64,000 nucleotides of DNA from Sepioteuthis lessoniana (lineage: Eukaryota > Mollusca > Cephalopoda > Myopsida > Loliginidae), in NCBI GenBank assembly GCA_963585895.1, contig OY757939.1, positions 33,736,516 to 33,800,515 on the forward strand, written 5' to 3'. The translations under genes were made by a program, and so were the position numbers. The notes beneath the pieces were generated by a model that was given only the letters and a program-made list of their open reading frames with translations, was not told the DNA's origin and did no database searches. Below are positions 52,923 through 64,000 of the stretch, in pieces. Positions within the stretch are counted from its first letter, which is position 1, and the number at the start of each line of letters is the position of its first letter.

Positions 52923-53344
52923 AGAAAATCAATAAGTATATTCCGTCATGAATTTATTTCGCCCATTATTGATGGATTCGGAAGCACAAACACTCGTGGT
53001 GTAATGGTTAAAGCGATGCACTGCGGAATCGTAGTACGCGAGTTCGTACTCCAGTCGCGCTATTACGTTCACTTTCGGGCAAATACCCTTGGGAAAGGTA
53101 TGAACCCCCTTATTCTCCCTCCAGCTATGGGTAAATAGTAGGACGGACTAGGTTCTTCAGCCTTGGTGAGGCAACTAGTCTAGGAGAAGGAAAACTCTGA
53201 ATTCAAACCTGTTAAACTCCGCTTAAAAATTGACCTTGTGTCATATCCTGCCCGAGCGGAGGGGTTGGTAAATAGTACCCATCTGAAGAATCCTTCAATA
53301 ACGAGTGAAATAAATCCATAACTGAATATACTTATTGATTTTCT
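52923..53344. repeat. Palindrome of 58-bp arms around a SINE-A
   Basis: Left arm 52923-52980 ('agaaaatcaataagtatatt...gatggattc') and right arm 53287-53344 (its reverse complement, about 85% identical) enclose one SINE-A. The arms are not part of SINE-A elsewhere. Confidence 0.8.
52990..53282 (+). mobile_element. SINE-A, well preserved
   Basis: Head 'cgtggtgtaatggttaaagc' (box A) and 'gcgagttcgtactcc' (box B). The body matches the 45.7-kb copy closely ('cccttgggaaaggtatgaac', 'gcaactagtctaggagaagg', 'atcctgcccgagcggaggg'). It combines the 19.3-kb variant's head with the standard 3' half. Confidence 0.9.
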
Positions 53345-53362
53345 TGTTTATATATATATATA

Positions 53363-54260
53363 TAATCGTTGAATCATACTGACAGCATGGATGCCTCTGA
53401 TCCTCTCTCTCCATCCGTCCCAATCATTTATCGCCCCCAGCAGTTTTTCCGAACTACATCCCCTATATTTACCAACCCCTCCGCTCTGGCAGGATGTGAC
53501 ACAAGGTCAATTTTTAAGCGGAGTTTAACAGGTTTGAATTCAGAGTTTTTTCTTCTCCTAGAATAGTTGCCTCACCAAAGCTGAAGAACTCAGTCTGCCC
53601 TACTATTTACCCATAGCTGGAGGGAGAATAATTGGATTCATACCTTTTGCAAGGGTATTAGTACTATGTGAAATGCACTCAGCCTCGTCCAGGATTTGAA
53701 CTCGTGTCACCGTGTCCATTTCCTACAACGATAGCCATTACACCACGGGCACCTCGAACTACACCCGATGTCAGCAAAGACTTGATTTAAATTGGTTCTT
53801 GTTGGTTGGCCAACACCAGCACATCCATATCTAGGGGTTTACAGAAGAACGTCACATGAGTATGTCCTGTTTCTCCAGCAATGTCCTGCATGCATGATTT
53901 CTTCCTCTTACTTGGATTTTTTTTTTAGATGGGAGGTAAGTGACCAATAGCTGTTATTTTGTCAGGTGTTGCTTCCAGGATTTGTTCAAGATAGCTCGTA
54001 GCATTCTTGTGTAGTTTACATCTAGCTTTTTATCTATACATTTTGTTGATGTCCATATTGTGCATCCATACAGTAGTAGTTACACAGCGATTTATTTTAT
54101 TAGATAAATCAGACTTCCATATGATCGATTGCTGTCCCCGTCTTTATTTCAGTAGAGGAGATATTACTGCTGAGAAATGTGAACTTATCTACTAATTTTA
54201 GAGGCCGACGTCTTCGAGAGGAGATGGCTTCTTTTCGTTTAAAAACATGTCCTCTGTTAT
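53363..54260 (-). mobile_element. RTE-clade LINE 3' part, interrupted by a SINE-A
   Basis: Minus strand 3' end 'ctgacagcatggatgcctct' through the basic tail, then the SINE at 53464-53754, then 'cgaactacacccgatgtcag' onward to 'NKSW' and 'RRTRHAGHC' equivalents near 53880-53990 and 'YLGS'-like remnants near 54190. Broken frame. Confidence 0.8.
53464..53754 (-). mobile_element. SINE-A inserted in an RTE LINE, with target duplication
   Basis: Flanked by 'cgaactacatcc' (53450) and 'cgaactacaccc' (53755), a roughly 12-bp duplication with one difference. Complete SINE-A in reverse, from 'ttaccaacccctccgctc' to the head 'atagccattacaccacgggc'. Confidence 0.88.
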
Positions 54261-54309
54261 ATATATTTTCCGGCTGCCACATAAGCAGAAATGCAATTCC
54301 CCCAATAAC

Positions 54310-54420
54310 ACTGAGGATGACGATGGCTCTGACGTAAAGTCAGCTTGAAGTATCTAATATGTCTAGTCACACAGAAGAGTTGTCATGCAACAAAACAGTC
54401 TGTGGATGACAATATATATA
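54310..54420 (+). mobile_element. SINE-D copy, truncated head
   Basis: 'gacgtaaagtcagcttgaag', 'tatctaatatgtctagtcac', the hammerhead remnant (54368-54404) and tail 'gatgacaatatatata'. The mariner at 54421 is inserted in its AT tail. Confidence 0.65.
54368..54404 (+). ncRNA. Hammerhead remnant in SINE-D
   Basis: CACA, CAGAAGA (core U4 to A), GUUG-UCAUG-CAAC (helix II intact with a G-C fourth pair), AAAA (core G12 to A), CAGUC, UGUG. The helix III loop is 4 nt shorter. Two core changes make it inactive by expectation, while helices I and II are preserved. Confidence 0.6.
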
Positions 54421-54851
54421 CGAGGTGCATACGATAAGTTTCCAGATTTTTTCGTATGGGCACTTTTATTAATAGTAAACACGTGAAACTCTAGTTCCCT
54501 TCGAAGTAATCTCCTCCGGCTGCAATGAACTTGTTGTATCGTTCCAACAACTTCTGGAACGCCCCATGGAGGTCCTCTTGTGTGAGCGTCTCAATGATCT
54601 TCGTCAAAGCCTCTTTCATCTCCTCATTGTCTCATAACGACAGCCTCTGGGCTTAGGGAATAACCAAAAGTCACAGGGAGCAAGGTCTGGACTATAGGGA
54701 GGGCGAGGAACTGTTTTGATTCCCATATTGGTCAAATAGTCAGTGACAATGATGGTGTTGTGGACTGGTGTATTGTCCTGGTGGAAATCCCACTGACCCA
54801 ATTTGAAGAGTGCTGACGTCTTCCCAAGGAATCTCTTCTTGAACTCCCTTA

Positions 54852-55558
<707 letters not shown>

Positions 55559-55841
55559 GCATTCCATACGTTTCTGTGGCATTTTTCTCAAGTTTAAAAC
55601 ACAATTTTATTGTATATCGTTCTTCTAAAGTGTGAGATTGCATTTTTGAAATTCACCAGCAGTGACAATCAGGCTTTAGTAGGGTGTATTCGAATTCCTG
55701 CTATAGCTGTTGATTTGAACCTGAAATCATTGGTCAGTCATCTCATAAGATGTATAGCAATAACATACTGAATTTTCAAGAGCCAACGACAATTCTAAAT
55801 GCCCATACGAAAAAAGTCTGTAAACTTATCGTATGCACCTC

Positions 55842-55843
<2 letters not shown>

Positions 55844-55922
<79 letters not shown>
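55844..55922. repeat. (AT)n(GT)n microsatellite
   Basis: AT then GT dinucleotides directly at the mariner right end. Confidence 0.95.
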
Positions 55923-55923
<1 letters not shown>

Positions 55924-56041
55924 TTGTGTGTAAATAAGATTTATTAATTTTTTTCATAATCCCGGTCGATTTTAAACAGGCTTTTCACAGGAAATGTTTT
56001 TACTGTTTCACAGGTACGAGTTTTACGACATCTATCGACTC

Positions 56042-56060
56042 AACACACACACACACACAT

Positions 56061-56130
<70 letters not shown>
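56042..56130. repeat. (AC)n(AT)n(GA)n microsatellite
   Basis: Three successive dinucleotide runs. Confidence 0.95.
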
Positions 56131-56132
<2 letters not shown>

Positions 56133-56179
56133 TTCACTTAACATTTCTTGAGAAATATTTTTCTTCTACTTTGAACTGA

Positions 56180-56600
56180 TGTGTCAGCCCAGTCAGCTGG
56201 GTAGAGGGACTGTAGAATACACCGACTTCATTCTTGCAAATGATCCCGCCCTCAATCCATATCGAGTGTTTTGGATACGACACTAAACTGCATCAAATGG
56301 TGAGAAATTGGGGAAGTGAGGGTACGCATTCATTGCCATTACTTCCAGGTCTACTCTGACCCGGTGTGGTTGTGCCTGATAGAGTCTCATCTGTCGGTTA
56401 AATTAAACATTTTAGCAATTTAACTGCGTACAAACAAATGATGTTAAATTGAATTGTTTAACTGTGTGCCGACAAATAAGTTCTGGTTTGTTTAAAATGT
56501 TAACTAAAAACTATTCTTTTGAAAATCATATATTTGATAGATGATTGAACAGAAATTGGCATTAAATAACCTTCTTAGCAATACTTGAAAACACACGAAT
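56180..56600 (-). repeat. R1 repeat, reverse copy
   Basis: 'cagcccagtcagctgggtag', 'gactgtagaatacaccgac', 'gacactaaactgcatcaaat' and 'acttccaggtctactctgac' precede the edge module 'ttggcattaaataacctt'. Subrepeats are nearly absent. Confidence 0.65.
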
Positions 56601-56624
56601 AAGTAATGTTGAATAGAACTATTA

Positions 56625-56850
56625 ATATCATACCGGTCCTAGCGGTTAGAATGTTCGCCATTAACCCAAGAGACCGGTGTTCAAGTCGTGACTTATATAC
56701 TCGAAAAATGGTACTTGATACCGCCTGGCTTAACACTCAGCATTATATCAAGAGTAAAATGGAGCAATCCAGAGAAAAGATTAGCGCCCTTTCTTACACG
56801 TTGCTGTTGTAGCTATTGAAAAGGGAGCCTTCGGGTCGCCAACTTTACGT
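56625..56850 (+). mobile_element. SINE-B, sense orientation
   Basis: 'tcctagcggttagaatgttc' (box A region), 'gaccggtgttcaagtcgtg' (box B), 'cttaacactcagcattatat' and 'gagccttcgggtcgccaac'. Inserted between R1-type segments. Confidence 0.8.
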
Positions 56851-56859
56851 TATTTATGT

Positions 56860-57095
56860 TAAATAACAATACTGTGTACAAAAAAATTATTATATTAAAT
56901 CTTTAGTGTAAAATAGCAATAATTGAAACCATTTAACTGTGTGCAGAATAATCAGTTCTGGCTTGTTTAAAATTTTACCTATAAACTATTTGTTTACAAA
57001 TCATATATTTAATATATGCCAAAACAGGATTTGGCATTATATAACCTACAAGGGTTTATACACCATAAAAAAAATCAACCAACAAACCATTTACT
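56860..57095 (-). repeat. R1 edge module with flanking body
   Basis: 'aactgtgtgcagaataatc' (also at 56463) and 'tttggcattatataacctac', then 'tacaccataaaaa'. It repeats the 56430-56600 segment on the other side of the SINE-B. Confidence 0.55.
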
Positions 57096-57224
57096 GTGGA
57101 TTTGTCTTGTTATTAAACAAAATATCGGGAGGAGATCTAAACTTCTTTGTTCCGAGATTTTTGAAGGATGAAAAATTAAAGTAAAAATGACCCACTGCGT
57201 AGATAACAACAGACCGTGAAGAAA

Positions 57225-57560
57225 GATGATTTGGTTTGTTTTCTTTTGTTTAATAGAAGATGAACCTTGGCGGTTAATTCAATTTGAAATCACATTTGTA
57301 AAAGATTAGCAGTGATACTACTTAACCCCTCCTAGCTGGGGGAGGAGGGTAGTGAGGTTCATAGCTTTTTCAAGTACACTAGTCCCAAAATGAACGTAAG
57401 AGAACGACCAGAGTTCGACCTCACTTACTTCGATGTTAGCACTTTAGCCACTGCACTGCGAATACTCTCCACCCCCTAAGAAGGAATGAGTTTTAGCCAC
57501 AACATTAAACAATGAAATTCCATCAACGACTTAAGCAAGAATACATTAAAGAGTTGATAT
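57225..57560 (-). mobile_element. SINE-A variant with edge modules
   Basis: 'ggtttgttttcttttgttta' then a decayed module, 'acttaacccctcctagctgg', 'ggttcatagctttttcaag' and 'ccagagttcgacctcac' (box B). The head is 'gcactttagccactgcactg'. Confidence 0.6.
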
Positions 57561-57584
57561 GCATCAAATCAGCCATTTTAATGG

Positions 57585-58375
57585 TTGTTGGTTGGTTGTT
57601 TTGGTTTTATGGCAAAGCAACCTTTGTAGGTTGATATGCCATAACGCCAAATCCATTTTTATGCAAATAGTTAGTTCTATTTCAAACAATTCAGTTTAGC
57701 ACGAGTACACAATTTTAATTGCCGAAAACATTTCTATCTCAAGCTATTCTGTTTAGTCAAACAGTTCTAATTCAGCTAATTCAGTTTAGTATAAGTAGAG
57801 GTTTTGTTTACACACAGTTAAATGTCAAAACAGTTCTATATTAAACAAATCAGTTTAGTGTAAGTACAGTTTCAATGTAAAAAACAGTTCCATTTCAAAC
57901 AATTCAGTTTAGCATAAGCACGCAGTTTAAATGTAAGTAAAGTTTAATTGTCAAAAAACATTTCTATTTCAAGCTATTCAGTTTAGTAAAAACAGTTTTA
58001 TTTCAGATAATTCACTTTGCATAAGTACACAGTGGAGATATAAAATTGTTCTATTTTAAACAATTCAGTTTAGCATAAATACGCAGACTAAATGCCAAAA
58101 AAAAAAAAAGAACAGTCAGTCAACAAGGGTTTAGTTCTATGTAACCCTTAGATAGGACCCTTATCAGGATCTACCTCTCCAGGCCAGAGTGGACCTGGGA
58201 GTGATAGCAATAAAGGAGTACTCTGTATTCTCCAATGTTCCAGGATTACTGGAACATCACCATCAGATTGTTTAGAGTCATATCAGGACACTCGTTGGGG
58301 GAGGGGGTCTTACCCCTCAGCAGAGAAGCAGTCGGTGTATTCTACAGCCCCAGCCGACTGGGCAACCATTTTAAT
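57585..58375 (+). repeat. R1 repeat, full-type copy
   Basis: 'gttggttgttttggtttta' module, then eight or so 'aattcagtttagcataag' subrepeats, then the conserved domain (58130-58375) ending 'cagccccagccgactgggc'. Confidence 0.8.
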
Positions 58376-58454
58376 GCAATATATAATTCGTAATACTTTT
58401 AAAAAATTTGAATTGAATTTAGAAAGAAAAAAAAACGGTCAAAAATCAAATGAA

Positions 58455-59200
58455 AAAAGGTCTGTTTGGGTTTGGTTTGTTTGGGTTTTATGGCATATCA
58501 ACTTTTGTTGGTTATTTAATGCCAAATCCATTTTTATACAAATAGTCAGTTCTATTTCAAACAATTCAGTTAAGCATGGTTATACAGTTTAATTGTCAAA
58601 AACATTTCATTTTAAAGCTATTTAATTTATTAAAACATTTCTAATTCAACCAATTCGGTTTAGTATAAGTATAGATTTTGTTTACATAAAACTGTCAATA
58701 TTAAACAATTCAAGTTTAGCGTAAATACTAATTCAATGTCAAAATCAGTTCTATTTCAAACTATTCAGTTTAGCATAAGTACATATTTTAAATGTAAGTA
58801 CACTGTTTAGTTGTGTAAAACATTTCTATTTTAACTATTCAGTTTAGTCAAACAGTTCTATTTCAAACTATTCAGTTTAGCATAAGTACATATTTTAAAT
58901 GTAAGTACACTGTTTAGTTGTGTAAAACATTTCTATTTTAACTATTCAGTTTAGTCAAACAGTTCTAATTCAAACAATTCAGTTTAGTATAAGTACGCAG
59001 TTTAGTTCGATTTGACCCATAGATCAGATCCTATCGGGTGCTACCTCTCCAGGCCAGAGTAAACCTGGGAGCGATGGCATTGAAGGGTTACTACGCATTC
59101 CCCAAAGCTCCAGCATTACAGGCGCCTTGCTATCAGATTGTTTAGTGTCATATGCAGGATACTCGTTGAGGAGTCTTACCCAGCCGACTAGGCTATGAAA
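58455..59200 (+). repeat. R1 repeat, second full-type copy
   Basis: 'gggtttggtttgtttgggtt', module, then subrepeats. One roughly 100-bp block is perfectly duplicated (58758-58856 and 58862-58964), implying recent unequal exchange. Then follows the conserved domain, with its end truncated ('cccagccgactaggc'). Confidence 0.8.
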
Positions 59201-59281
59201 GAGGGAAAACAGACCAAGAGAAAACAATACACAAGGAAAAAGATGCAGAAAGAAACTAATAGAAAAAAAAGATATCAAAGT

Positions 59282-59415
59282 CATCCTTGTAGAAGAACAG
59301 CGGTGGGACTATCTAACCCATAACGGGTGGGATTAAGGGTATTAGTCTGAAAATAAATGTAATTGAGCAACTAAAGTTTAAACTTACTTACTACTATAAC
59401 AACCCTCTCAGCTGC
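59282..59415 (-). mobile_element. SINE-A variant fragment
   Basis: 'tgtagaagaacagcggtggg', 'ctaacccataacgggtggg' and 'gggtattagtctgaaaat', with the head decayed. Confidence 0.5.
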
Positions 59416-59705
59416 ACCCCTTCACTAGGCTTCGGTGTTCTCGTCTTTGTTTCTGTCAACGGGCAGCTTTCAGTTCGAACCCTACTCGTTCCGATATCCC
59501 AATCTCCGTACTGCTGCCAGAATGAGTGGGTATTACAACTCGAAACATTCAAGGCTTTGTACTAGTTTCAGTCGTCGATCGTTCAGTCTAATTCTTCAAA
59601 TGTTTTGTCAATCATACCGACAAAGAAAGATGGTTTTCTATCAGAGTCAGTAATCCGTAGTATGTTTTCTTGTGACGACTTCTCTGAATGGAATGTTGAT
59701 CTTTG
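59416..59705. other. No recognisable gene
   Basis: The open frame 59435-59653 is less biased than most but has no domain that I recognise. Confidence 0.35.
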
Positions 59706-59709
59706 CCGA

Positions 59710-60030
59710 TGAAATAAAAACGCCAGGCTTAGTTATACACCGACGATTTAATAAAATGAAATAAAAAGAATCTGCAATCGAATATTTATTGGCAATCTAT
59801 TACACAAAACAATACAAAACTGCGATCTGGAATCTGATAAGTAAAATCCACTCAGAACATCAGCGAATGCTAAGGTCTTTTGCGGATAAGTGTCTTTTGC
59901 CTGTGTGCTGGTCCACCTTGTTTTTGGCTTCTCATCTGACATCTGTCTCTTGCAAAGCCCATCGGCCGTTTGTCCCCGGGCCGACAAAAATGGCTGCTTA
60001 TATACATGATTCTCCGCCAACACATTAAAA
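59710..60030 (-). mobile_element. Possible solo LTR (retroelement fossil)
   Basis: On the minus strand, 'tgttggcggagaatcatgta' then 'tataagcagcc' gives a TATA-like box at the start. 'ccaataaatattcg' lies about 220 bp later. Overall GC is higher than the flanks. No target duplication was found, so the call is tentative. Confidence 0.3.
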
Positions 60031-60059
60031 TGTTCAAAAGCTAAAATAACTCACTTTTT

Positions 60060-60464
60060 TATTCTTTAAAGTTTAAATTAAAGTCCATTTTCTATGTTTT
60101 AATTTTTCATTATTTTATGGAACGAAAACAAAGATATATCCGGTTGACACCTTCGTCAGAATTAAAATCAAAGACATAGCTCTGACTTTTGACAAATACT
60201 CTCATCTGAGAAAATTAGTAATATCGAATCTCATTATTTCGTCCGATCGATGCATTGTAAAAATTTCAAGTCTTTCCAATAATATTACAAACTACGAAGT
60301 TCTCCAAAAGGCAGTTAATTTGTTACAACGAAACGTTGCCGTTCGACGTGTAAGCCTCTACGTCAAGAGTATCTCCCTCTTAAAGAAGAATTGAAATTAA
60401 GCCGCGACATTTTACTAAGAAATTACAAACTAGTTAGTTTTGCTGCTCAATTGTATATTAACCG
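60060..60464. other. No recognisable gene
   Basis: AT-rich; nothing recognised. Confidence 0.4.
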
Positions 60465-60668
60465 TCTTAGGTTATTTATTGCCAAGTCCATATTTCTTGA
60501 AAAACAGTAGTGGTATTATTTAACCCAAAACTGGGAGGATAGGGAGTTCATTCCTTTCCCTAGGGTATTTGTCCGGAAGTGAATGCAATAGCGCGATTTA
60601 TGTTCGAATACGCGTACAACAATTCTGCAGTGCAGCATTTTAACCATTTCACCACGAGGACACCCCTT
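60465..60668 (-). mobile_element. SINE-A variant with edge-module 3' end
   Basis: 'cgtcttaggttatttattgc' (module), 'aaaaacagtagtggtatt', 'tttaacccaaaactgggagg', 'gggtatttgtccggaagtg' and 'tatgttcgaatacgcg' (box B). The head is 'aaccatttcaccacgaggac'. Confidence 0.75.
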
Positions 60669-60717
60669 TTTAATGCGGTAGATAATTCGTTGAAATTTAT
60701 AAAGAAAATTAAAATCG

Positions 60718-60718
60718 A

Positions 60719-60765
<47 letters not shown>

Positions 60766-60790
60766 TGGAGGAGAGAGATATTAAAAAGGA

Positions 60791-60822
<32 letters not shown>

Positions 60823-61368
60823 ACAAGAAAAAATAACAGAATGACAACAAAAGAAAACTAGAGAAAAGAATAAATTTAAAAAAAATTAAACTAAAATTGA
60901 GAAAGAAGTAAAACATATGCAAGTGAAAGAAAGAATAAAAAGAGACGGAAAAATAAGAAGTAGAAAGCAAAGGAAAAAGAAACTAAGAAAGGAAAGACAA
61001 AATGAAGGAGTAAAAACAAGAGTAAACAAAAGAAAAGAAAAAGAGATTAAAAAGGAAAGAAAGTGAAAGAAAAAGCTAGAAGAAAATGAAAGAATACATC
61101 AGAAGGGAGAAGCAAAAAGTAAGGTGGTGAATAGAAATAAAAAGAAAGAAAGAAAGAAAGAAAGAAAACAAAAAAAAAGACGGAAAACAAAAGAAAATGA
61201 AAGAAAAAGGAAAAAGGATACGTAACAATTAGAAAGAAAGAAACTGATGAAAGAAAAAAAAAAAAGAAAGAAAAAGAAAGAATTAGGAAGGAAGAGAAAA
61301 TGAATGAAGAACAAATGAAAACAAAAGAAAGAATAAGAAAAAGAGAAGCTGAACAACGCATAACAAAT

Positions 61369-61403
<35 letters not shown>

Positions 61404-61640
61404 AAAATAAACTGAAAAAAGAAAAACGAAATAAAATAACGAAAGCAAGAGAAAACAAAAGAAAGGAAAAAAGAAAGAAACTAAAGAAGGAAAAGAAAAC
61501 ACGAAGAATTAAGGAAAACAAAAGAAAACGAAAGTAAGAAAAAGAAAGAAGATGAAGGAAACCTGACAAATAGAAAAGAAAGAAAGAATGAAAAGAATGA
61601 GAAGAAAAAGAAATAAAAACAATTATTGAAATATAGAAAG
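60718..61640. repeat. Kilobase purine tract, (GA)n and (GAAA)n
   Basis: About 920 bp of nearly pure A/G on the plus strand. The F/S/L-rich minus-strand frames across it (up to 223 codons) are compositional artefacts. Confidence 0.9.
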
Positions 61641-62190
61641 CTGAAGAGACAACCAGTGGCAAACTCTCCAGGAAAATATCTTTGCATAAAAAGTCAATCT
61701 GAGGGACGCCCATCATTTTTAATAAAGAAACGAGGGGAAAAAAAAGAACCCCCCCCCAAAAGACAAACAAACAAAAAACAATCGAACAAATAAAAAAGCA
61801 AAAAACAAAACGTAAAGAAAACTAGGGACATAATTCTACGTAATAATAAGTCGACAAACAATGGCGTAATTAATCTCCGATTCAAACTGTTTCGACTTTG
61901 TATCTGTTTATTGCATTTGCTTGTAAATTACAGAGGAAAATGACGAGTTTCCTCAATGAACAATCGTAGTGAGCAAATGCGTGCAATGCCCACATTATTT
62001 TGGCCCACACTTGGATCAAAACAGACGACATGGCCAGGTTTGCCGCTATTTCTACGCCCGACATAAATTAGCACTTGTGAGAAAAGAAAGAAGGAAATGC
62101 TGAAAAAAAAAACCCTCAAATAAATAAATCAAAACTTCATTTCTGATTCTGACAAGATTTTATGGATAAAGTGTTTACAACGGTGGGAGA
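61641..62190. other. No recognisable gene; spacer between opposed tracts
   Basis: Moderately AT-rich sequence, including 61850-62090 with near-balanced composition. No credible coding frame. Confidence 0.4.
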
Positions 62191-62194
62191 AAAT

Positions 62195-62559
62195 GGCGGA
62201 TCTTTTTTCTTTTCTTTTTATTTATGATTTTTCGTTTTTTAAAATTTTTGATTTAAAAATCTTTGCTGATCATCTACATTTAACATTCTTTCTTTCTTTT
62301 TTGCTATATTATGTTAATTTTTCTCCTCTTTCTTCTTATTTTGTCCTTCCTTCGTTTTCTATCCTTGATCTTGTTTGTTTATCTTTTTTTGCTTTCTTTC
62401 TCTCTTGATTTGTTTATTTCTTTCTTTTCTAGATTTTCTTTCAGCAGTTTTCCTTTCTTTTGTTTTTCTTTCTTTTAAAACTTTTCTTTTTTCTATCTTA
62501 CGTTCTTTCTTTCTTTGATATAATTTTTCTTTCTTTCTTTCTTTCTTTCTTCATGCTTT

Positions 62560-62607
<48 letters not shown>

Positions 62608-62700
62608 ATATTTTGTTTTTCTTTCTTTCTTTCTTTTCCCTTCTACTTTAACCTTCCTATTTTCATTTTTTTTCTCTTTTTTTCCTTTTCTTTGTTAAAA
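62195..62700. repeat. Pyrimidine tract, (TTTC)n
   Basis: About 500 bp of C/T on the plus strand with a 70-bp pure TTTC core (62555-62607). Mirror image in strand bias to the 60.7-61.6 kb tract. Confidence 0.9.
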
Positions 62701-63790
62701 ATTCGCTAACACTTTTTCTAGGGTTTCCTCGATTTTGTTTACTTCAAAGTATTGTCAGATTCACCAGCTTCAAACAGACACTTGCAGCATCTCATCCTCC
62801 CCTCTGCATCCAGAAACCGACTCACCCCATCCAAACATCCACCACTCACTACCCAGCTACCCACTCGTGCGCACTAAGTACAAATGAAATTGTGTGATAA
62901 ACAAAACAAGACGACCTGCTTCTTGGCTAAGATGGTTGCTTGTGTCATTTTTCATATACTTAAACCGATGCCAGTTGTCGGCATTTGAAAGCAGCATTAT
63001 GATGTTCTATCTATTGATCTATCATGAGATCTCACTATTAACACCTGTCATCATTTGCTCCTATCAAAAGATGTTGCGCAACAGGCACGAACCCGAAATG
63101 TAGACTGTGCCAAGCTGTATACAACATTCCTCTTCCTTTGTCTTGTAAAGAATGTCTACTAGATATACAGTTAAGTGTAAAAGTCATTTTGTGATTTGAC
63201 TTGACATACAAAAAGGCATCAGGTGATGACCCATCCTTCAGTTTTTAATAGATTGTCCAAATCTCACATGAATGAAGGGAAAAGATACGAACCGGTTGAG
63301 TTAGTTACGTTCATGGATGTTGTAAAATATAGGAATCTTAATCGGAAAGTATGATCTTACATCAGACTGTCAGACGATTATAGTCTCCTCTACGCGAAAC
63401 TTTGAGTGAGAGTGTGAGAATTGAGAGTTAATATTTGAATACATTTCTTATTACTTGTCTTTCTTTGTACATTTAACACTTTTACATTTTTCTCTGGTCA
63501 TTTTGATACGACTTTGCCTACGTAGGCTTTTGCTGGTATCCGTTTTTAGAATACAAGATCATTCTATAATCTTTTCCTTGATATTGGGTTATACCCTAAT
63601 ATTTTCCTAGACATGGCTTGTTAAAAAAAACAAAAACAAAAAATGAAACATTTGTTTAAAAAAATTAATCTAGTTTGTTTAAGATATAATCTATGAAACC
63701 AATATGTTCAGCGATTAGAGAAAAAGTATCTTAGGTATCATCATTTATTAGTTTGTTTACTGCTAAAAAAACAAAACGAAACAAGTTTGT
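62701..63790. other. No recognisable gene
   Basis: 62750-62880 is GC-richer ('ctctgcatccagaaaccgac') but has no long frame. The rest is AT-rich. A small hairpin 'ccgatgccagttgtcggca' lies near 62966. Confidence 0.4.
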
Positions 63791-63804
63791 TATCTAAAAA
63801 GTTT

Positions 63805-63935
63805 GCATATATATTGTAAACCATAGACAGACTGTTTCGTTGTATAATGTGGCTAGAAACGCGTGATGTTTCAAGTTAGAACTGAAACCCGGCTGACTTT
63901 ACGTCAGTCAGATATCTTACCTCGGATTATCGTCA
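63805..63935 (-). mobile_element. SINE-D copy with deleted ribozyme core
   Basis: Minus strand: 'AAAGTCAGCCGGGTTTCAGT' (box B region) and 'CGCGTTTCTAGCCACA', then CAAC, GAAA, CAGUCUGUC. The CUGAAGA box and the helix II 5' strand are missing. Tail 'TTTACAATATATATGC'. Confidence 0.65.
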
Positions 63936-64000
63936 TTCTCAGCATAAACGAATGGTTTTTTAATGTATATATTCACATATACAGTATCAGCTAGCGGAGT

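Noticed and set aside
61047-61885. Long F/S/L-rich minus-strand frames (up to 223 codons)
   Set aside because: They are translations of a nearly pure GAAA/TTTC tract; no domain, and the opposite frames are K/E/R-rich for the same reason.

Overview
The window looks like intergenic DNA from a large, AT-rich, repeat-dense animal genome. I recognise no intact host gene. The best match I can offer is a lophotrochozoan, most likely a cephalopod mollusc. I base that on recalled similarity of the RTE and restriction-enzyme-like-endonuclease LINE proteins, the mariner and the tRNA-derived SINEs, and on the very abundant (AC)n, (AT)n, (GA)n and (TAA)n microsatellites. This is an inference, not a database result. 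Nearly all short open frames here are translated microsatellites or antisense of repeats.

Layout. 0-9 kb: microsatellites, a decayed RTE LINE (minus), two head-to-tail truncated RLE-LINE copies (minus), and SINEs. 9-11.4 kb: the best-preserved RTE 3' end (open C-terminal frame), then a complete but disabled Tc1-type transposon with 230-bp terminal repeats of IR/DR architecture. 12-15.3 kb: more RLE-LINE copies anchored on (TAA)n. 16-17.7 kb: a candidate decayed coding frame and a 200-bp assembly gap. 17.7-36.5 kb: SINEs, minisatellites, GATA tracts and two RTE LINE fragments. 36.9-46.1 kb: a nest of about a dozen same-strand RLE-LINE copies including one near-full-length copy, with two datable insertions (a SINE with a 17-bp duplication and a 1.2-kb repeat with a 12-bp duplication). 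47-50.5 kb: further RLE-LINE copies and a second, more divergent RLE-LINE family. 52-56 kb: a Tc1 remnant, a palindrome around a SINE, an RTE interrupted by a SINE, and a mariner carrying both a telomere-like filler and a solo LTR. 56-64 kb: large copies of an unnamed repeat (here R1), SINEs, and kilobase GAAA/TTTC tracts of opposite strand bias.

Most interesting: a tRNA-headed SINE family (here SINE-D; copies near 29.6, 34.6, 54.4 and 63.8 kb) whose body is a 41-nt minimal type I hammerhead ribozyme. One copy (29617-29657, minus strand) has every conserved core base. Helix II is kept by compensating base differences between copies. A similar decayed motif lies at 17751-17791. Second are the self-propagating LINE nests, where each copy's (TAA)n tail appears to be the target of the next insertion. 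Family labels R1, SINE-A, SINE-B and SINE-D are local names for this window.
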